NCBI GenBank assembly: GCA_025991245.1
Contig: BQMJ01000045.1
Location: forward strand, 62,001 to 126,000
Origin: Galdieria partita
Taxonomy: Eukaryota > Rhodophyta > Bangiophyceae > Galdieriales > Galdieriaceae
Direction: 5' to 3'
Length of the DNA: 64,000 bases
The notes under the pieces were generated by a model. The model did no database searches and was not told the DNA's origin. It saw nothing but the letters and a program-made list of their open reading frames with translations. Position numbers and translations under genes: made by a program. Below, in pieces: positions 54,341 to 64,000 of the stretch; the stretch's first letter is position 1, and each line of letters opens with the position of its first letter.

Positions 54341-54680
54341 GGAGCAAAAAGTTGTCGGTATAATGCCTTTGGAAGTGTTAAAACACAAACCTCTGCTCTC
54401 TGTTTTACTGATTCCTCTGGAACACATCTCACGACACAAATAATTATTTGAATAAGTCTCTTGCAGAAAACTCCTACGATGATAGCAACAGCATTTTACA
54501 CTGCTGGAGGGATATTAGAATCTTCGTCGCACTAGTTTGCAATATTGTTTCGTTGAGTTGTTTTGAACAAGTTTCTGCTGCAAAGGAAAGATAGAGGAGG
54601 GTTTTTAGTATCTCTGTATCGACTTGTGATCAATTTAAGCATATTGCTAGCATACACAGATGTGACAATTTTCTATGTAT
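54341..54680 (+). pseudogene. Decayed fragment of an MFS sugar transporter gene
   Basis: Three blocks match the intact MFS gene at 56375..58042 in order. 54341-54395 corresponds to the end of its exon 1 (EQKVVGIMPL versus ESQVVSFMPL). The tail of the intron and exon 2 start at about 54450-54530 read KTPTMIATAFYTAGGILES versus KPTIMIAAAFYTIGGILEA. 54595-54675 reads GGFLVSLYRLVINLSILLAY versus GGLVSLYQLMINFGMLLGY. Between blocks about 100 bp are missing, a stop follows the second block and the third block is in a shifted frame. The intron position is preserved. It is a dead duplicate of the tandem MFS family, upstream of its two live members. Confidence 0.82.
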
Positions 54681-56374
54681 AATAACATATGGGATCCAGG
54701 TTCGTTTCCTTTGTACTAGAGTCTTACTCTAACCACTTGCGAATTTCTTTAGAAGAAGGCATCATGTCTTAATATTATTCCGTACTATGCTTATTGAAGA
54801 CTCTATTACTGTAATTCGCTTTCTTGCTTCTTATTTTCTGTCAAGGGAAAGATTCATACTGGAGGCATTTGCTTTAGTTATCTCCCTCGGTCAAAAGTCC
54901 TGTTCAGTTGGTAATCATTTTGGAAGTGTTTCCTTTATACATTCACACTTTGTAGCTAACGTGATGCATACGAACCAAATGGGGTTGCTTTGAATGCATT
55001 ACTCGACATGCTATCCAACTTTTCTACCATTTTCTCATTAACTAGAATGTTTAAGGAATGACGCCGTTAAGTCGATTACACATTTGTTATGCACTTCGAA
55101 TGTTCTCTTCCCTGCTACTTCTAAATTTTTCCATTTAGGTCTTTCGAATAATCCCAATCAAATCACAAATCTAGAGTTTATGCTACTAAGTTATTTGCTG
55201 TTATAAATAGAGTGTAACTTGGATGTCTCTTGGGTGTAGGTTGCGAACCGAGGAAATCCATTTAATTACAGTTGCTGTATTGAAATGCATTTTGTACCTA
55301 AGAATGTTATTATCAACACGTAAACTAGGTAACATAAAACTTTAAAGTACTCTAGAGTTCACACTAAGACTTTGATTCTATTAATGAATTTCATCATTCC
55401 GATAATTTGCAGTTCTATTTATAGATAAATGGCTGGCAATTCTAAGTATTTATTTCTGGATCTGAGAATACTTGCCTAAGTTGCCACTGCTGTTATTTTG
55501 TGGTCTGTGTCCAAATGAGAGCTTTCCATTATCATTTGTTTGAAATATATTCCAAATATTTCCAGTCCTCGAGAACCTTTTTTTTTTAATTTTGCAAGAA
55601 GCAGTTCAAGTTTCATTGTCTTCTTAGCCAATCTAGCAAATTTCAGCATAGAAATCTATGTTCCAGGATTTTTTGATTCATTTAAATCAATAGTCATTTC
55701 TATCTGAAACAACAGCCCTAACTTGCTACCCACAAGTTATAAGTTCGTTGAAACAAAGAACTCTTCATAGAATCGATGAATTGCTTATTCCGTCTCCTAA
55801 GTTTACAGAAACACTACTCTCCAAACGTGACAGTATCAAATAGATACTTTTACACGTCAGCAATCATTCAAAATGCAGGCTTGATATTTGATTAAATGCC
55901 ATTTTAAAAGCCATACTTATTCTCAATAGCTATAGCTCAACTTGTGTTCGTTACTTATTTGCCCACGAACTATTCTCCTTGAATTGTGCGGTGTTGCTTT
56001 CCTTACTAGTGATATGTGTGCTTCTAAAGTTTCAAAAGTTAAGTATGTAAATATATATCAAGTTATAGCCTTTCATCGAACTTTGCCTATTTCAACTTGG
56101 TTTTCATTTGTGCCAGATCATTGATCCATATAAAACCTTTGACAAACTCTGGGCTAGTATATGATCTGATAGTGGAGGTGCAAACAGAGGGACAGATCGT
56201 ATCAGGCAATTCGCCTCCATTGGACGTTGTATTGTCCTTTGGACTTTCCCAGATTCCTCGAATTGTCAGAATGAGTTAAATAGAGAGAAATGTAGTTTGT
56301 AAACAAGTCTTTTCGATTTTCCCGTTTTGTGAACTTTCAAGCAACATTTTCCTGTGCCTTTTAGAAAATAGAAT

Positions 56375-58042
56375 ATGACATCTTCCTTGAAATCTACAAC
56401 TCTAGATAATGATATCGAAGGGACAATGGACCTGCAGGAGCTCTCAAAGAGTGATGACATTTTGGAGGCTATGAATAAGGAATTACAACACTTGGAAGAA
56501 GAAAGTGTTACTAGGCCTTTTGGTCTATTCATTTGGAAAAGTCCAAGTGTTTTTACTGCAGTTTTAGCATGCTTTGCAAGCATTGGTGGACTGCTTTATG
56601 GCATAGATCTTACTCTTATAAGTGGTGCCAACCTTTACTTTCCTAAAGACCTGCATTTATCAAGCGGACAGGAGTCACAAGTTGTTAGTTTCATGCCGCT
56701 AGGAGGTGTGTTGGGAGCTTTAATGTGAGTCTTGGTATTCGTTGAAAATATCATTCCTAAATCTTTGCAAAGGATTTATTTGTTGAATGAGTCTCTTGGA
56801 AGAAAGCCAACTATTATGATAGCAGCAGCATTTTATACGATAGGAGGAATATTGGAAGCTGCATCTCAATCCTACGGAATGCTTATTAGTGCTAGACTCA
56901 TTGTAGGAGTTGGAGTAGGCATTGAATTGGGTTCTGTTCCCATGTACATTGCTGAGTGTTCTACTAAAAGATGGAGAGGTGGTTTGGTATCCCTTTATCA
57001 GCTTATGATCAACTTTGGAATGTTGTTGGGCTATGCAGATTCTGCTATTTTTCATGGAGTTCCAGGAAACTGGAGATACATGTTGGGATCTTGCTGTCTT
57101 TTCTCTGTTATTTTACTTGTAGGAATGATATTTTTCCCGGAAAGCCCAAGATGGCTCATGAGACGAGGAAGAAAGGTAGACTCGTATATCACCTGGAAGA
57201 AGATTCGCGGTTTCGAGGAGAGAGAGGAAAAGGAAGAATTTTTCTACATGGAAGAAGTTGTTACGGAGGAGCGAGACGAAGCTGCGAAAAGAGTTGTTTG
57301 GAAGGACTTTCTTATTAAGCCTCGTTGTAGAAGAGCCGCGGTTGTATCCTTGGTTTATATGATTCTTTGTCAATTCACGGGAATCAGCTCTATAAGTTAT
57401 TATATGAGCACTTTAATGGAAAAATCTGGGTTGTCTCCTGACAATGCCTTGTACACCAGTATGGGCCCAGGATTTGTTTACTTCGGAGCCACAATTCCTG
57501 CCGTATTTCTTATGGATGCCTGGGGAAGAAGAGCTGTGATACTTACACTTTTGCCTGGTATTGTAATTGGGGACTTTATCACAGGGTTTTCATTCCTTGC
57601 AACGAAGACTTCAGTGAAGGAAGGTATCTATGTGTGGGGTATTTGCACTTATTATCTTTTCTGGGGTTCATGGGGCCCTGCTCAATGGGTTATAACATCG
57701 GAAGTCTTTCCCACTTATCTTCGGAGCCACGGGGTCATGTTGAATGGAGTGGTTAACATGCTATCTAATTTTGCTACTGCTTATCCATTTACCAGAATGT
57801 TGAGCGCCTTGACTCCTACTGGTCTCTTCTGTGGTTTCTATGCTGGCATCTGTGTGTTGCTTTGGATTTTTTCCTTTCTGTTTGTTCCTGAGACGAAAGG
57901 TAAAACATTGGAAGAAATCAATGCAATCTACAACAAATCTCATTGGGATGTGTGTCGCGAGAATCTTCGCAATGGCATTGAAGCATTTAAAGATATCATT
58001 CATGGCAACTGGAATAGGGTTTGGGTGTACCAACGAGGGTAA
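56375..58042 (+). CDS. Sugar-type MFS transporter (paralogue 1)
   Basis: 539 aa from exons 56375..56724 and 56773..58042 (48-nt intron). Twelve spans follow an acidic N-terminus of about 50 residues. Sugar-porter signatures: GGLLYGIDLTLISGANLY (helix 1), NESLGRKPT (loop 2-3), RWRGGLVSLYQLMINFGMLLGY (helices 4-5), PESPRWLMRRGRK (end of helix 6), a QFTGISSISYYMSTL region in helix 7, AWGRRAV (loop 8-9) and VPETKGKTLEEI after helix 12. Monosaccharide or polyol uptake with H+ is typical of this family, and Galdieria-type algae are known for many such carriers supporting heterotrophy. Exon 2 is 1270 nt, the same as in the paralogue downstream, and the intron interrupts the same Met codon region. 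Confidence 0.92.
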
Positions 58043-60287
58043 TATGCCCAAAACATGCTATTTAGAAGATAGATGAATGTCTGTTTTGTTGACTGCATAT
58101 TGAGTTGTGGTATGCTCTTTAAAGTATCCTTCAATTCATATCTGATTTCTTATTATTTCTTATCTGTTATTTATTACTGCATCCCTGGAAATGTTCATTT
58201 CCATAACTTGGCAAACAGTGAATAACAAGCGATTTTAATGCTTGACTATTTCTTGAGAACAAAAATTGTCTCACTTTGTTGTCGGCTATGATGCAAATGT
58301 CCAGTGATCTAGCCATAATGAAAAGAAATAGAAAAGATTGACAAAGATAGCTGACCTTTCTACAATGTTAGATAATGTCAATTATTGAGACAATCATGTA
58401 TCGTTTCAACTAGAATTTCCAATTTGCAGCTTAGGCAATTGGCAAAGACAGTACAAGAAGCCTATATCAGATGAAGAATGGTGTTTCTTTGACACGGAAG
58501 GCTGGAATGGTTAGAGTTTGTTAGATTGGAGAACGTTGAACCCGAAGGTTGTGCTCATTGTTTAACGACAAAAAGCACTTTGCAGTAAAATAAAAGGTGA
58601 ACTTTGCAACCACAAAGAAGCTCTGAAAAACTGAGTTGGACAGTAGGAACTTGTTCGCGCTTGACTTGTCGGTTTGCGTTCGTTTTGCGCCACTCTCACT
58701 CTTAAAGTGAAACGATGATTCCTTTGTATGAAAAATATAGTGTCAGTCAGCTTTGTGATCATTACTTTCAGTACTTTTATATTCCTTTCCGTGGAGTGTT
58801 TGCTTCGTGGAGGATGAAGACTTTCTTATTGCTGTTGATGTGAATATTCGTTCGTTTTTTTGAAAAGTTCACGTGTAAGACCAGAACAGAAACAGACAAT
58901 ATTTGTTGTGCTTAAGAATTTTGTGGTGAAAGATATCTTCCTGAAGATAGACTGTGGAGTTAAACGGAACGTTTTTCCGGGGGTATGGGGTATAGTTGGA
59001 ATGATGGTCTAAGAGGATATAGTAAGGAACAATGACAGATCAAGATATGCAAAAAGACTATTTAACGTTTTCCACATGATCCCCACAACAAAGGAGGCAT
59101 ATGTTTATCGTGTTATATTTGAAAAGGAGTCACCATTTTGAAGGATAGAAAAGCTTATATTTTCTATTTAACAGCATCTAACTTCTACACAAGTATCTGC
59201 TACATAATCATCTTTGTCACAGTAAGCTCCAAAATGAGCTTTTTGTACATTTCCACTTGAGTCATTACTATCACTCCACATAAGTACGTATCTTGCTATC
59301 AGCTCACGAGCCTTGTATTGCAAGTGACTTGCCAAATGCGTATTGTCCTTGCCACATTGCTAGTCTCTAAATAAAGTTGCTATGGAAACTCAGTATTCTT
59401 AATCGAAACTTTTTATGGATGCTTTAATACATTTTGTAGATATCCTTTTTCAAGGATGATTTATATATCTCTCATTATTTGTATCTTTCTGTCATACGAA
59501 GGCCATGAGAAACAACGTATCATCAAGGTCAACATGAATCAATATGCAGGTAAAGAATACTCTTGATAAACCAAAAGTTAGACGTTCGATAACTACTTGC
59601 TGAATATTCTTCTCAAGTATAATATGGAGTTTATTATGGATACAACATTTAAACAACTTTGCGCGAAAAAAACGCTGAATATTTCTCAAGGCCCTTGACG
59701 AATATTGACATGGAGTTTTACACTGCGTTCAAATATAGAGCAGACCCAAAGTTAGTGACTGTTTGAAAAGGTGTGAAATCTCTATTTCAAAAAAAACTGC
59801 GTAGAAAGTTTCTATACTACAAGATGTGTTATTTCTTACAATAGTAAGGATAAATATATGAACTACTTTATGTATAAGAACAAGAAATCTTCTTTTTCTG
59901 AATATAAAAGCCTCAATGTATTTATACTATGACTTTTTTTTGTGGTATGATTACAAAGCATTGAACGATTTTGTAAACCCATTTTATATTTGCTTAACGG
60001 CGCCAACTCAAAAACTGTGCTTCACAAAGCAGTGACACTATTTGTCGTACATCGGGATTGTCTAGAATAAATGATTTTCTACATCAAATCATTCGTGGAG
60101 TGGAATCCAAGCTGCCTCATCTGTCCAAGAGCGAAGATAGAAATATCCAATGGACAACGAAGCAGAACCTGAGCAATTAGCGTCGCCCTCTATGAAGAGA
60201 AATTACAACGGAGAGAAACTGAGCAATGAAAAATGCTAAAATAAGAATCCGGTAATTTTATTTTTGTTTGCAAATTACCAACAAAGC
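58043..60287. other. Intergenic between tandem MFS genes
   Basis: 2.2 kb with no coding frame of note. I looked for a second decayed MFS copy and did not find one. AT-rich with scattered short frames. Confidence 0.45.
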
Positions 60288-62002
60288 ATGGAATTACAAC
60301 AAGCAGCAGAAACAAATGAGATTACTTTGCACGAGCAACCAACTCAAGACAAGGCCGAGTTCGATGAAGCTGAAGCTCATATCATTGACGCTGGAGTTTA
60401 CTTTGAGGCGGACGATGCTAAATTTAAAGAAGAATTAGAGCAGCTAGAAAGGGAGATGATGCAAAGTGGAAAGAAGCCATATTTTGCGGCGAGATTCTTT
60501 AAAGAGCCTAGGAAATTCATTTGGTTCTTAGCCTCTTTGGCCAGTATAGGTGGCTTTCTTTTTGGAGTGGACCAAAGTCTTATTAGTGGAGCATCTCTAT
60601 ATATCCCTTCAGATCTACATATCGATAGCTCTAGGATGTCCATGATAGTTGGTTTTACACCATTAGGGGCTATATTTGGTGCACTTATGTGAGTAATCTT
60701 CTGTGTATTTGTAGTTACTTTAATATTCTCAGAATCATGCCAACAAACGATCTCTTTGGGAGAAAATATGCCATTATTATTGCTTCTATATTGTTTACAG
60801 TTGGAGCCATATTAGAAGCGGATGCACATTCCTTTGGAGTATTATTACCTGGAAGGATGATTCTTGGTTCTGCTTTAGGCCTCCTGTCTGGAACTGTTCC
60901 TGCGTACATTGCTGAAAATTGTGCTGTTCGATGGAGAGGCGGACTAGTATCTCTTTATCAATGTATGGTTGCCTTTGGAGTTATGTGTGGATATATTATT
61001 GCTGCCATTTTTGACAGCGTTTCTGGAAATTGGCGTTGGATGCTTGGAAGTTCTTTGTTATTCTCGACCATATTGTTTTTTGGAATGTTTACCTTACCTG
61101 AGAGTACAAGATGGCTCATGAGGAAAGGTCGTAAACTTGATTCATTTCTTGTCTGGAAATATGCTCGAGGCTTTGACACATATGAAGAACGAAAGGAATT
61201 CTTCGTTATGGAGAGAGTTGTCTTGTATGAACTTGAACAAGCAAGGAATCGACTTATCATTCTCGATTTTCTAAGGCGGCCTCGATGTCTTAGAGCTCTC
61301 ATTGTGGCAGTTATTTACCAACTTGGTGGTCAGCAAATGTCGGGAGTCAATTCCATTGAATATTATCAAGCTTCTTTAATGGAAGAAACTGGACTAACCG
61401 CACAGAAGGCAGTTTATTCTAGTCTGATAGGAGGAGGCGTCATGTTTTTGTCAACTATTCCTGCAATCTATTTGATGGATCGATTGGGAAGAAGGTCACT
61501 GACGTTGACACTCATTCCTGGTGTCTGTATTGGCTTATTTATCACTGGCTTTTCTTTCCAAGCTAAGGCATTAGGCGTTCGACTTGGAATTTATCTTTGG
61601 GGAATGATAACTTACACCATCTTCTGGTCATCTGGTCTTGGTCCTGGTCCTTGGGTTTTTGCTTCCGAAGTTTATCCAACTTATCTTCGCAGTTATGGAG
61701 TGAGTCTCGCGGCACTTTGTGATTGGACGGGAACTTTCATCACAACGTATCCTTTCAAACAAATGTCGGATGCAATGACTTCTACAGGAGTGTTTGCTGG
61801 TTTTTATTGTGGTATCGTTATTTTAGTTGGCATACTTTTACTATTATTCATGCCAGAAACAAAAAATTTGACTCTAGAAGAGATCAATGAAGTCTTTGAG
61901 AGGCCTTCAATGGAAACAATGAAGATCAATTGGAGAAACACCAAGGAAACTTTGCACCAGTTGATTCACTTTCAGTTTGATCAAGTCTGGAAGCTCTCTT
62001 GA
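60288..62002 (+). CDS. Sugar-type MFS transporter (paralogue 2)
   Basis: 556 aa from exons 60288..60688 and 60733..62002 (44-nt intron). It has the same build as paralogue 1: an acidic N-terminus of about 75 residues, ASIGGFLFGVDQSLISGASL, NDLFGRKYA, VRWRGGLVSLYQCMVAFGVM, PESTRWLMRKGRK, a GGQQMSGVNSIEYYQASL helix 7, DRLGRRSLTLT and MPETKNLTLEEI. The GGQQMSGVN motif is closer to the canonical QQxSGxN of sugar porters than QFTGISS in paralogue 1, so substrate range may differ. ATG 60288 is the first in frame. Intron position, phase and exon 2 length (1270 nt) are shared, showing a tandem duplication of a gene that already had this intron. Confidence 0.93.
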
Positions 62003-62118
62003 AGAATATATTCAGATTAGAGTTAGTATTTAGTTTGTTGTTTTATTAAATGACTTGTTGTCTGCAAAGGATCGATGAACGGAATCCATCGGCAAAGTTG
62101 TGGAAACTGATTGACGTA

Positions 62119-64000
62119 ATGCCCATTCGAGTTGTCTGTCCTACTTGTGACCACCACCGAGCCAGAGTTGCTAGTTGCTGGTCATTTATTTCGTCACAGT
62201 CACTTTTGCATAAGAATGCAGTTTGTAAAGAGAGTCGTTCTATGTTCCTACCACAATTTTGCTCTAATAGTTTCTGTAACAGCATTTTTAGACCGAATAG
62301 AGTCAGCAAAAGACGATTCAGTCGACAAGTTCTTGCGTCGTTGGCAACTTTTGATGAATCAGACTCTAGTTATGTTGATGCTAGTTTTGGAAAGGAGGAA
62401 TCTAATAATAAGTTTGTGGAGAATGGTGCTGATTCCTCGACTGGCTACTGGGAAGCTCCAGTAGCGCCTCTGAGTAGTGGTAGAGGGGGTTCCCTACCTT
62501 ACGAAGTAGTGTTTGTTCAAGTGGGTGATAGAATTTGGTCGTTTGAAACTGGGAGGTTTGCAAGGCAAGCAGGAGGTGCAGTAGTTGTTCGTGACGGTGA
62601 TACAATGGTTTTCTGTACGGCTTGTACGGAAACCAAAAACATCAAGACAACAGATTTTCTACCTTTCCGAGTTGATTATTTTGAACGTTTCTCATCTCTA
62701 GGAAAAACAATTGGAGCATATCATAAGCGAGAAGGGAGGCCTTCTGATCTGGAGATTCTCATTTCACGTTTGATAGATCGACCGTTGCGTCCTATGATTG
62801 CTGAAGGCTATTTTTATGAAACTCAAGTACTCTCCAATGTTTTCTCTTATGATGGCGTTCATCTTCCGGATGTATTGGCCATTTGTGGTTGTTCTGCGTC
62901 TCTTGCACTGTCGTCAGTGCCCATGAAGAAAACTGTTGCAGCAGTTCGAGTAGCAGTAGACAAGGAAGACAACATTGTTATTAATCCTGAGAACAAAATA
63001 TTATCTACTGCAAAACTTGATTTGGTAGTATCAGGTACTGTAGATGGGGTTTTGATGGTAGAAGGTGGTGCTGAGTTTGTTTCCGAAGACACGCTTATGA
63101 CTGCAGTGGAAGCAGCACATTATTCCATCGTCAAAATATGTGAAGCCATTGATTCTTTGGTGAAGCGTGCTGGGAAAGCCAAGTTTCCGGGAAAGATTAT
63201 TGTTCCAAGCGAGCAGATGATAACGTTAGTTGACTCATTGGCTGGAACAGAACTTGATCAAGCGTTGAATGTTTTCAGCAAGAAAGAGAGAGATGAAGCG
63301 ATTGAACGCATAAGAGTACAAGTTATGGACGCTACAATTTCGAGATGGAAAGAGAACGATAATGTTGTTCATCCTGTAGATGATGAAGATGATGAGTATT
63401 TGGATACTAAATTGAGGATGAGTTGGAAGAAGGTGTTATCTTCTCGTATGAGACAGTTTATTTTGGATAAACAGATTCGACCGGATGGTCGGGATCTTGA
63501 CACAATAAGACCAATCGATATAATTCAAGGTCCTTTACTAAGAACACATGGATCTTCATTATTTACTAGAGGAGAAACTCAAGCTTTGGTTGTGGCTACT
63601 TTGGGAGGTGAAGAGAATGCTCAGCATTATGAGACATTGGATGGAGAAGTAAAGTTGCGTTTCTATTTGCAATATTTCTTTCCCCCTTTTTCTGTTGGAG
63701 AAGTTGGCAAGTTGGGACCACCTGGAAGACGAGAAATAGGTCATGGCAGACTTGCTGAAAGGGCATTGGCTCCAATTATTCCTTCAAGAGAAGATTTTCC
63801 TTATGTTATTCGAGTGGAAAGCAACATTACTGAAAGTAATGGTAGTTCCAGTATGGCTTCGGTATGCGGTGGATGTTTGGCTCTAATGGAAGCAGGTGTT
63901 CCTATTCGAAGTCCAGTTTCCGGAGTTGCAATGGGATTGATTGTTGACGGTTCCAAGGTTGCCATTCTGACAGATATTTTAGGTATTGAAGATGCTTTGG
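62119..64000 (+). CDS. PNP: Polyribonucleotide nucleotidyltransferase (PNPase), plastid type, partial
   Basis: One open exon from ATG 62119 through the right edge (627 codons). About 130 residues of leader (Ser/Arg/Asn-rich, with several Cys near the start) are consistent with a plastid transit peptide plus linker. The first RNase PH-like domain begins VQVGDRIWSFETGRFARQAG and includes DFLPFRVDYFER and GRPSDLEILISRLIDRPLRP. An all-helical linker follows. The second RNase PH domain starts RPDGRDLDTIRPIDI with SSLFTRGETQ and ESNGSSSMASVCGG. KH and S1 domains would follow outside the window. PNPase trims and degrades organellar RNA with phosphate. Plastid rather than mitochondrial location is inference from the leader and organism. 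Confidence 0.92.
   Translation, partial: MPIRVVCPTCDHHRARVASCWSFISSQSLLHKNAVCKESRSMFLPQFCSNSFCNSIFRPNRVSKRRFSRQVLASLATFDESDSSYVDASFGKEESNNKFVENGADSSTGYWEAPVAPLSSGRGGSLPYEVVFVQVGDRIWSFETGRFARQAGGAVVVRDGDTMVFCTACTETKNIKTTDFLPFRVDYFERFSSLGKTIGAYHKREGRPSDLEILISRLIDRPLRPMIAEGYFYETQVLSNVFSYDGVHLPDVLAICGCSASLALSSVPMKKTVAAVRVAVDKEDNIVINPENKILSTAKLDLVVSGTVDGVLMVEGGAEFVSEDTLMTAVEAAHYSIVKICEAIDSLVKRAGKAKFPGKIIVPSEQMITLVDSLAGTELDQALNVFSKKERDEAIERIRVQVMDATISRWKENDNVVHPVDDEDDEYLDTKLRMSWKKVLSSRMRQFILDKQIRPDGRDLDTIRPIDIIQGPLLRTHGSSLFTRGETQALVVATLGGEENAQHYETLDGEVKLRFYLQYFFPPFSVGEVGKLGPPGRREIGHGRLAERALAPIIPSREDFPYVIRVESNITESNGSSSMASVCGGCLALMEAGVPIRSPVSGVAMGLIVDGSKVAILTDILGIEDAL

Larger units (their letters stand above)
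52794..56374. other. AT-rich, gene-poor interval upstream of the MFS pair
   Basis: 3.6 kb with no firm gene, holding the weak frames at 53126..53630 and the decayed MFS copy at 54341..54680. The rest shows many stops in all frames and short A/T runs (T9 near 55580). In this otherwise packed window it is the largest empty stretch. Confidence 0.5.

Noticed and set aside
54188-54439. 83-codon minus-strand frame
   Set aside because: Overlaps the start of the MFS relic on the other strand and has no family resemblance.
54787-54993. 68-codon plus-strand frame just after the decayed MFS copy
   Set aside because: No match to the MFS gene or any other family; probably chance in relaxed sequence.
1-64000. 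CRISPR arrays, transposons, long terminal repeats or bacterial-type operons
   Set aside because: No regularly spaced repeats, terminal inverted repeats, reverse transcriptase or transposase motifs were seen in either strand; gene structure is eukaryotic throughout.

Overview
This is a stretch of eukaryotic nuclear genome. Genes for plastid proteins (TIC21-type permease, FAD6-type desaturase, homogentisate phytyltransferase, a CCB2/CCB4-type cytochrome b6f assembly factor, plastid-type PNPase) sit next to genes for mitochondrial, ER and nuclear proteins (SCO1, MIA40, AIF, TAPT1, FANCJ, INTS3, TFIIE-beta, SNAPC4-like). The genes are packed tightly, down to 3 and 11 bp apart. Most are cut by very short introns: I resolved about 90, nearly all 41-65 nt, with GT-AG ends. 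Sugar-type MFS transporters lie in tandem. These traits together fit an acidophilic red alga of the Galdieria type (Cyanidiophyceae). That placement is inference; no rRNA or organellar marker is present.

Layout. 0-6.3 kb: edge of an MFS transporter, a nucleotide-sugar transporter, an F-box/LRR protein, an EH-domain endocytic protein and TIC21. 6.4-16.6 kb, all minus strand: FAD6, an SDR resembling 3-ketoacyl-CoA reductase, AIF, a plastid DUF1818 protein and TAPT1. 17.4-20.6 kb, plus strand: ascorbate peroxidase and methylmalonate-semialdehyde dehydrogenase, followed by an AT-rich island. 21.4-25.9 kb: VTE2 and SCO1 (head to head), SBDS and a TruB-type pseudouridine synthase. 26-29.4 kb: tRNA-Trp, a FANCJ-type helicase and an MMTAG2-like protein. 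29.5-36.4 kb, minus strand: YKT6, TFIIE-beta, dienelactone hydrolase, a CMD-family protein and INTS3. 36.4-39.8 kb is gene-poor. 39.8-49.3 kb: a six-module repeat protein, the CCB factor and a UBIAD1-type prenyltransferase (head to head), a structured RNA candidate, a SNAPC4-like multi-Myb protein, MIA40 and an NT-C2/coiled-coil protein. 49.6-52.8 kb: EAF6 and an unknown coiled-coil protein. 52.8-62 kb is loose and AT-rich, with a decayed MFS copy and two intact MFS paralogues. PNPase runs off the right edge.

Reading method. Exon limits were set by hand from splice signals, reading-frame continuity and family similarity. Every multi-exon model listed with moderate or high confidence sums to a multiple of three. 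No transcript data were available, so starts and some splice choices (flagged in the entries) are provisional. No viral elements, intact transposons or CRISPR arrays were seen.
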